From contig NZ_SHKS01000001.1 in assembly GCF_004217285.1 (NCBI RefSeq), positions 434,001-498,000 on the forward strand: a stretch of 64,000 nt of DNA. Direction: 5' to 3'. The stretch's first letter is position 1, and each line of letters opens with the position of its first letter. The notes below the pieces were generated by a model, which saw nothing but the letters and a program-made list of their open reading frames with translations, did not search any database and was not told where the DNA came from. Shown here in pieces: positions 62,951 through 64,000 of this stretch. The position numbers and the translations under genes are program-made. This stretch comes from Streptomyces sp. BK239 (GTDB taxonomy: Bacteria > Actinomycetota > Actinomycetes > Streptomycetales > Streptomycetaceae).

Positions 62951-63102
62951 GACACCGGGGCCGCAAAGTGCCCCGGGCCTTCCGAGCACCCCCGGGGGGG
63001 CTTCGAGAGTGGTCCCGCGTCGCCCTGGCCGGGCGGCTGGAACGTGTCGTCCGGATTTGGCTCTTGCCGTCCTCCCTCTCCCGCGGGTCAATGGGCATAG
63101 TT

Positions 63103-63119
63103 TCCGACGGACCGTCAGA
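63103..63119 (+). promoter_or_regulatory. inverted repeat upstream of first secreted-protein gene
   Basis: TCCGACGG-A-CCGTCAGA, arms matching at 7 of 8 positions, 90 nt before the gene and just after a CATAGT -10-like box. A closely related repeat precedes the next secreted-protein gene. Confidence 0.5.
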
Positions 63120-63208
63120 TTTACCCCCCACCGGGACAAGGTGCCCGCACCCACCCGTCCCGCTCCGGCCGTCCGTCTCCCCACATCCGGGAAGGAGCCG
63201 GAACCCCC

Positions 63209-63685
63209 ATGAGAGGCAAGCGAATCGGATCAGGTGCGGCACTGCTGGCCGGGGCCCTCGCGGTCACCGGGCTGGCCTTCGCGCCCACCGCACTCGCCGT
63301 CGCCCCGACGACGGCGAGCGTCACCGCGAACTGCGGTCTGTTCGGCGGCGGAGCCGCCACCCTCACGGCCACCCAGAGCGGCACCTCGGCCACCCTCACC
63401 CTGAAGTCGACCGCGATCACCGCTCCGATCCCGATCGGCGCCAACAGCATCAACTCCACCCTCACGATGGCGAACTCGACCGGTTCGGCCAGGGTCTTCA
63501 CCGGCACGGTGAACCCGGCCATGCCGACGGGCGCCCCGATCGAGGTCGGCCCGCTGGGCGGGACCGTGGCCTCCGGTGACAGCCTGGACTTCTACCGGGG
63601 CTCCCTGAAGATGGTCGTCTTCGGGATCACCGTCACCTGTACGGCGACCGGGCCGCAGTCGCCGGGACCGTTCGTGTTCGACTGA
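63209..63685 (+). CDS. secreted protein of unknown function
   Basis: A 158-aa exported protein. Residues 1-30 are a signal peptide (GSGAALLAGALAVTGLAFAP, probable cleavage after ALA). The mature part is rich in Thr/Ser/Ala/Gly, beta-strand-like, and has two cysteines (C42 and one near the end, VTCTATG) that may form a disulphide. ATG preceded by GGAAGGAG. Looks like the small beta-sandwich surface proteins common in Streptomyces. Confidence 0.8.
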   Translation: MRGKRIGSGAALLAGALAVTGLAFAPTALAVAPTTASVTANCGLFGGGAATLTATQSGTSATLTLKSTAITAPIPIGANSINSTLTMANSTGSARVFTGTVNPAMPTGAPIEVGPLGGTVASGDSLDFYRGSLKMVVFGITVTCTATGPQSPGPFVFD

Positions 63686-63739
63686 GAACCGGTGCGAAGA
63701 GGCGCCACGGGCCGTCGGTTTCCCCGCGTCAGCAGGAAG

Positions 63740-63754
63740 CTGACGGCCCATCAG
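63740..63754 (+). promoter_or_regulatory. inverted repeat upstream of second secreted-protein gene
   Basis: CTGACGG-C-CCATCAG, similar in sequence and spacing to the repeat at 63103. It lies about 18 nt upstream of a TTGACT -35 box, where an activator would bind. Confidence 0.5.
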
Positions 63755-63772
63755 TCGATCTCTCCGCATCCA

Positions 63773-63801
63773 TTGACTTCTGTCGCGATCCGCACCTCAA
63801 T
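63773..63801 (+). promoter_or_regulatory. candidate promoter of second secreted-protein gene
   Basis: TTGACT (63773-63778), 17-nt spacer, CTCAAT (63796-63801). Confidence 0.4.
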
Positions 63802-63857
63802 GCCCCCTGTCGGCGCAGAAAGAGCCGCTGCGCCCGCACCCTTGAGGAGGGGGCACC

Positions 63858-64000
63858 ATGGGTTCGACACCCCGAAGATCCCTGAGACGGCGCTGGGCGT
63901 CGCTGCTCGGGGCGACCACCCTCGCGGTCACCGCGAGCGGGGCGCTGGCGTGCCCGGCCGGCGCCGCCACCGACGTGGACTACCCCACGCACTGCGTCCC
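63858..64000 (+). CDS. secreted protein, C-terminus cut by window edge
   Basis: The first 47 residues are visible. Arg-rich n-region (MGSTPRRSLRRRW), hydrophobic core (ASLLGATTLAVTASGALA) and a likely cleavage near AGA-A, then TDVDYPTHCV. The ATG has GAGGAGG upstream. The visible mature start resembles a family of Streptomyces secreted beta-sandwich proteins, but the rest is outside the window. Confidence 0.75.
   Translation, partial: MGSTPRRSLRRRWASLLGATTLAVTASGALACPAGAATDVDYPTHCV

Overview
This window is a very GC-rich, actinobacterial chromosome segment, almost certainly from Streptomyces. The evidence is strong third-position G/C bias, many GTG starts, ATGA/GTGA stop-start overlaps, and the order proB-proA-nadD-rsfS-leuS-comEA-comEC-holA-rpsT-lepA-hemW-hrcA-dnaJ2-rsmE-phoH-ybeY, which matches the conserved Streptomyces core as I know it. 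I see no rRNA, CRISPR array, transposase or integrase. Essentially every base belongs to a gene or a short spacer; only two gene-free stretches exceed 300 bases (29244-29643 and 34096-34485).

Layout. 1-3010: dTDP-L-rhamnose genes in two divergent pairs (rmlD partial and rmlB on the minus strand, rmlA and rmlC on the plus strand). 3153-13754: proline synthesis (proB, proA) with an unknown gene between them, two related membrane proteins, an M48 membrane protease, two tiny membrane proteins, nadD, a divergent LytR/LCP-like protein, rsfS and a histidine phosphatase. 13870-14853: two identical tRNA-Ala(GGC) genes, each with its own terminator, bracketing two small zinc-ribbon genes. 14985-17902: a minus-strand pair encoding a NuoF/ferredoxin-like flavoprotein and a di-heme membrane cytochrome. 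18161-21201: leuS behind a leader peptide and attenuator. 21338-32011: DegV, ComEA/ComEC, arylamine N-acetyltransferase, holA, rpsT, lepA. 32212-40780: long-chain acyl-CoA ligase, a 1374-residue tandem-HAMP hybrid histidine kinase, and a divergent protein joining an anti-sigma-type kinase to a SpoIIE phosphatase. 40832-54187: hemW, DUF3097, a metallo-hydrolase, hrcA-dnaJ2 under a CIRCE operator, nitronate monooxygenase-rsmE, a lipoprotein, tricorn protease, HIT, RNase Z and an adenine-deaminase-like enzyme. 54198-59145: transporter, IclR regulator, glucarate dehydratase and PfkB kinase. 59295-62950: phoH-ybeY-CBS protein, a YjbR protein and a degenerate cytidine deaminase. 63209-64000: two secreted proteins.

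The most interesting items are: (1) the cytochrome/flavoprotein pair, whose heme-ligand spacing equals that of NADPH oxidase membrane cores while the reductase half is a separate NuoF-ferredoxin fusion; (2) a leuS leader with three consecutive Leu codons and a terminator; (3) the HAMP-array kinase facing a SpoIIE protein; (4) a recurring -10 box 6-7 nt before start codons, suggesting many leaderless mRNAs; (5) a shared inverted repeat before two secreted-protein genes; and (6) a cytidine-deaminase-fold protein with no zinc ligands. All functional calls come from reading motifs by eye; no database search was run.
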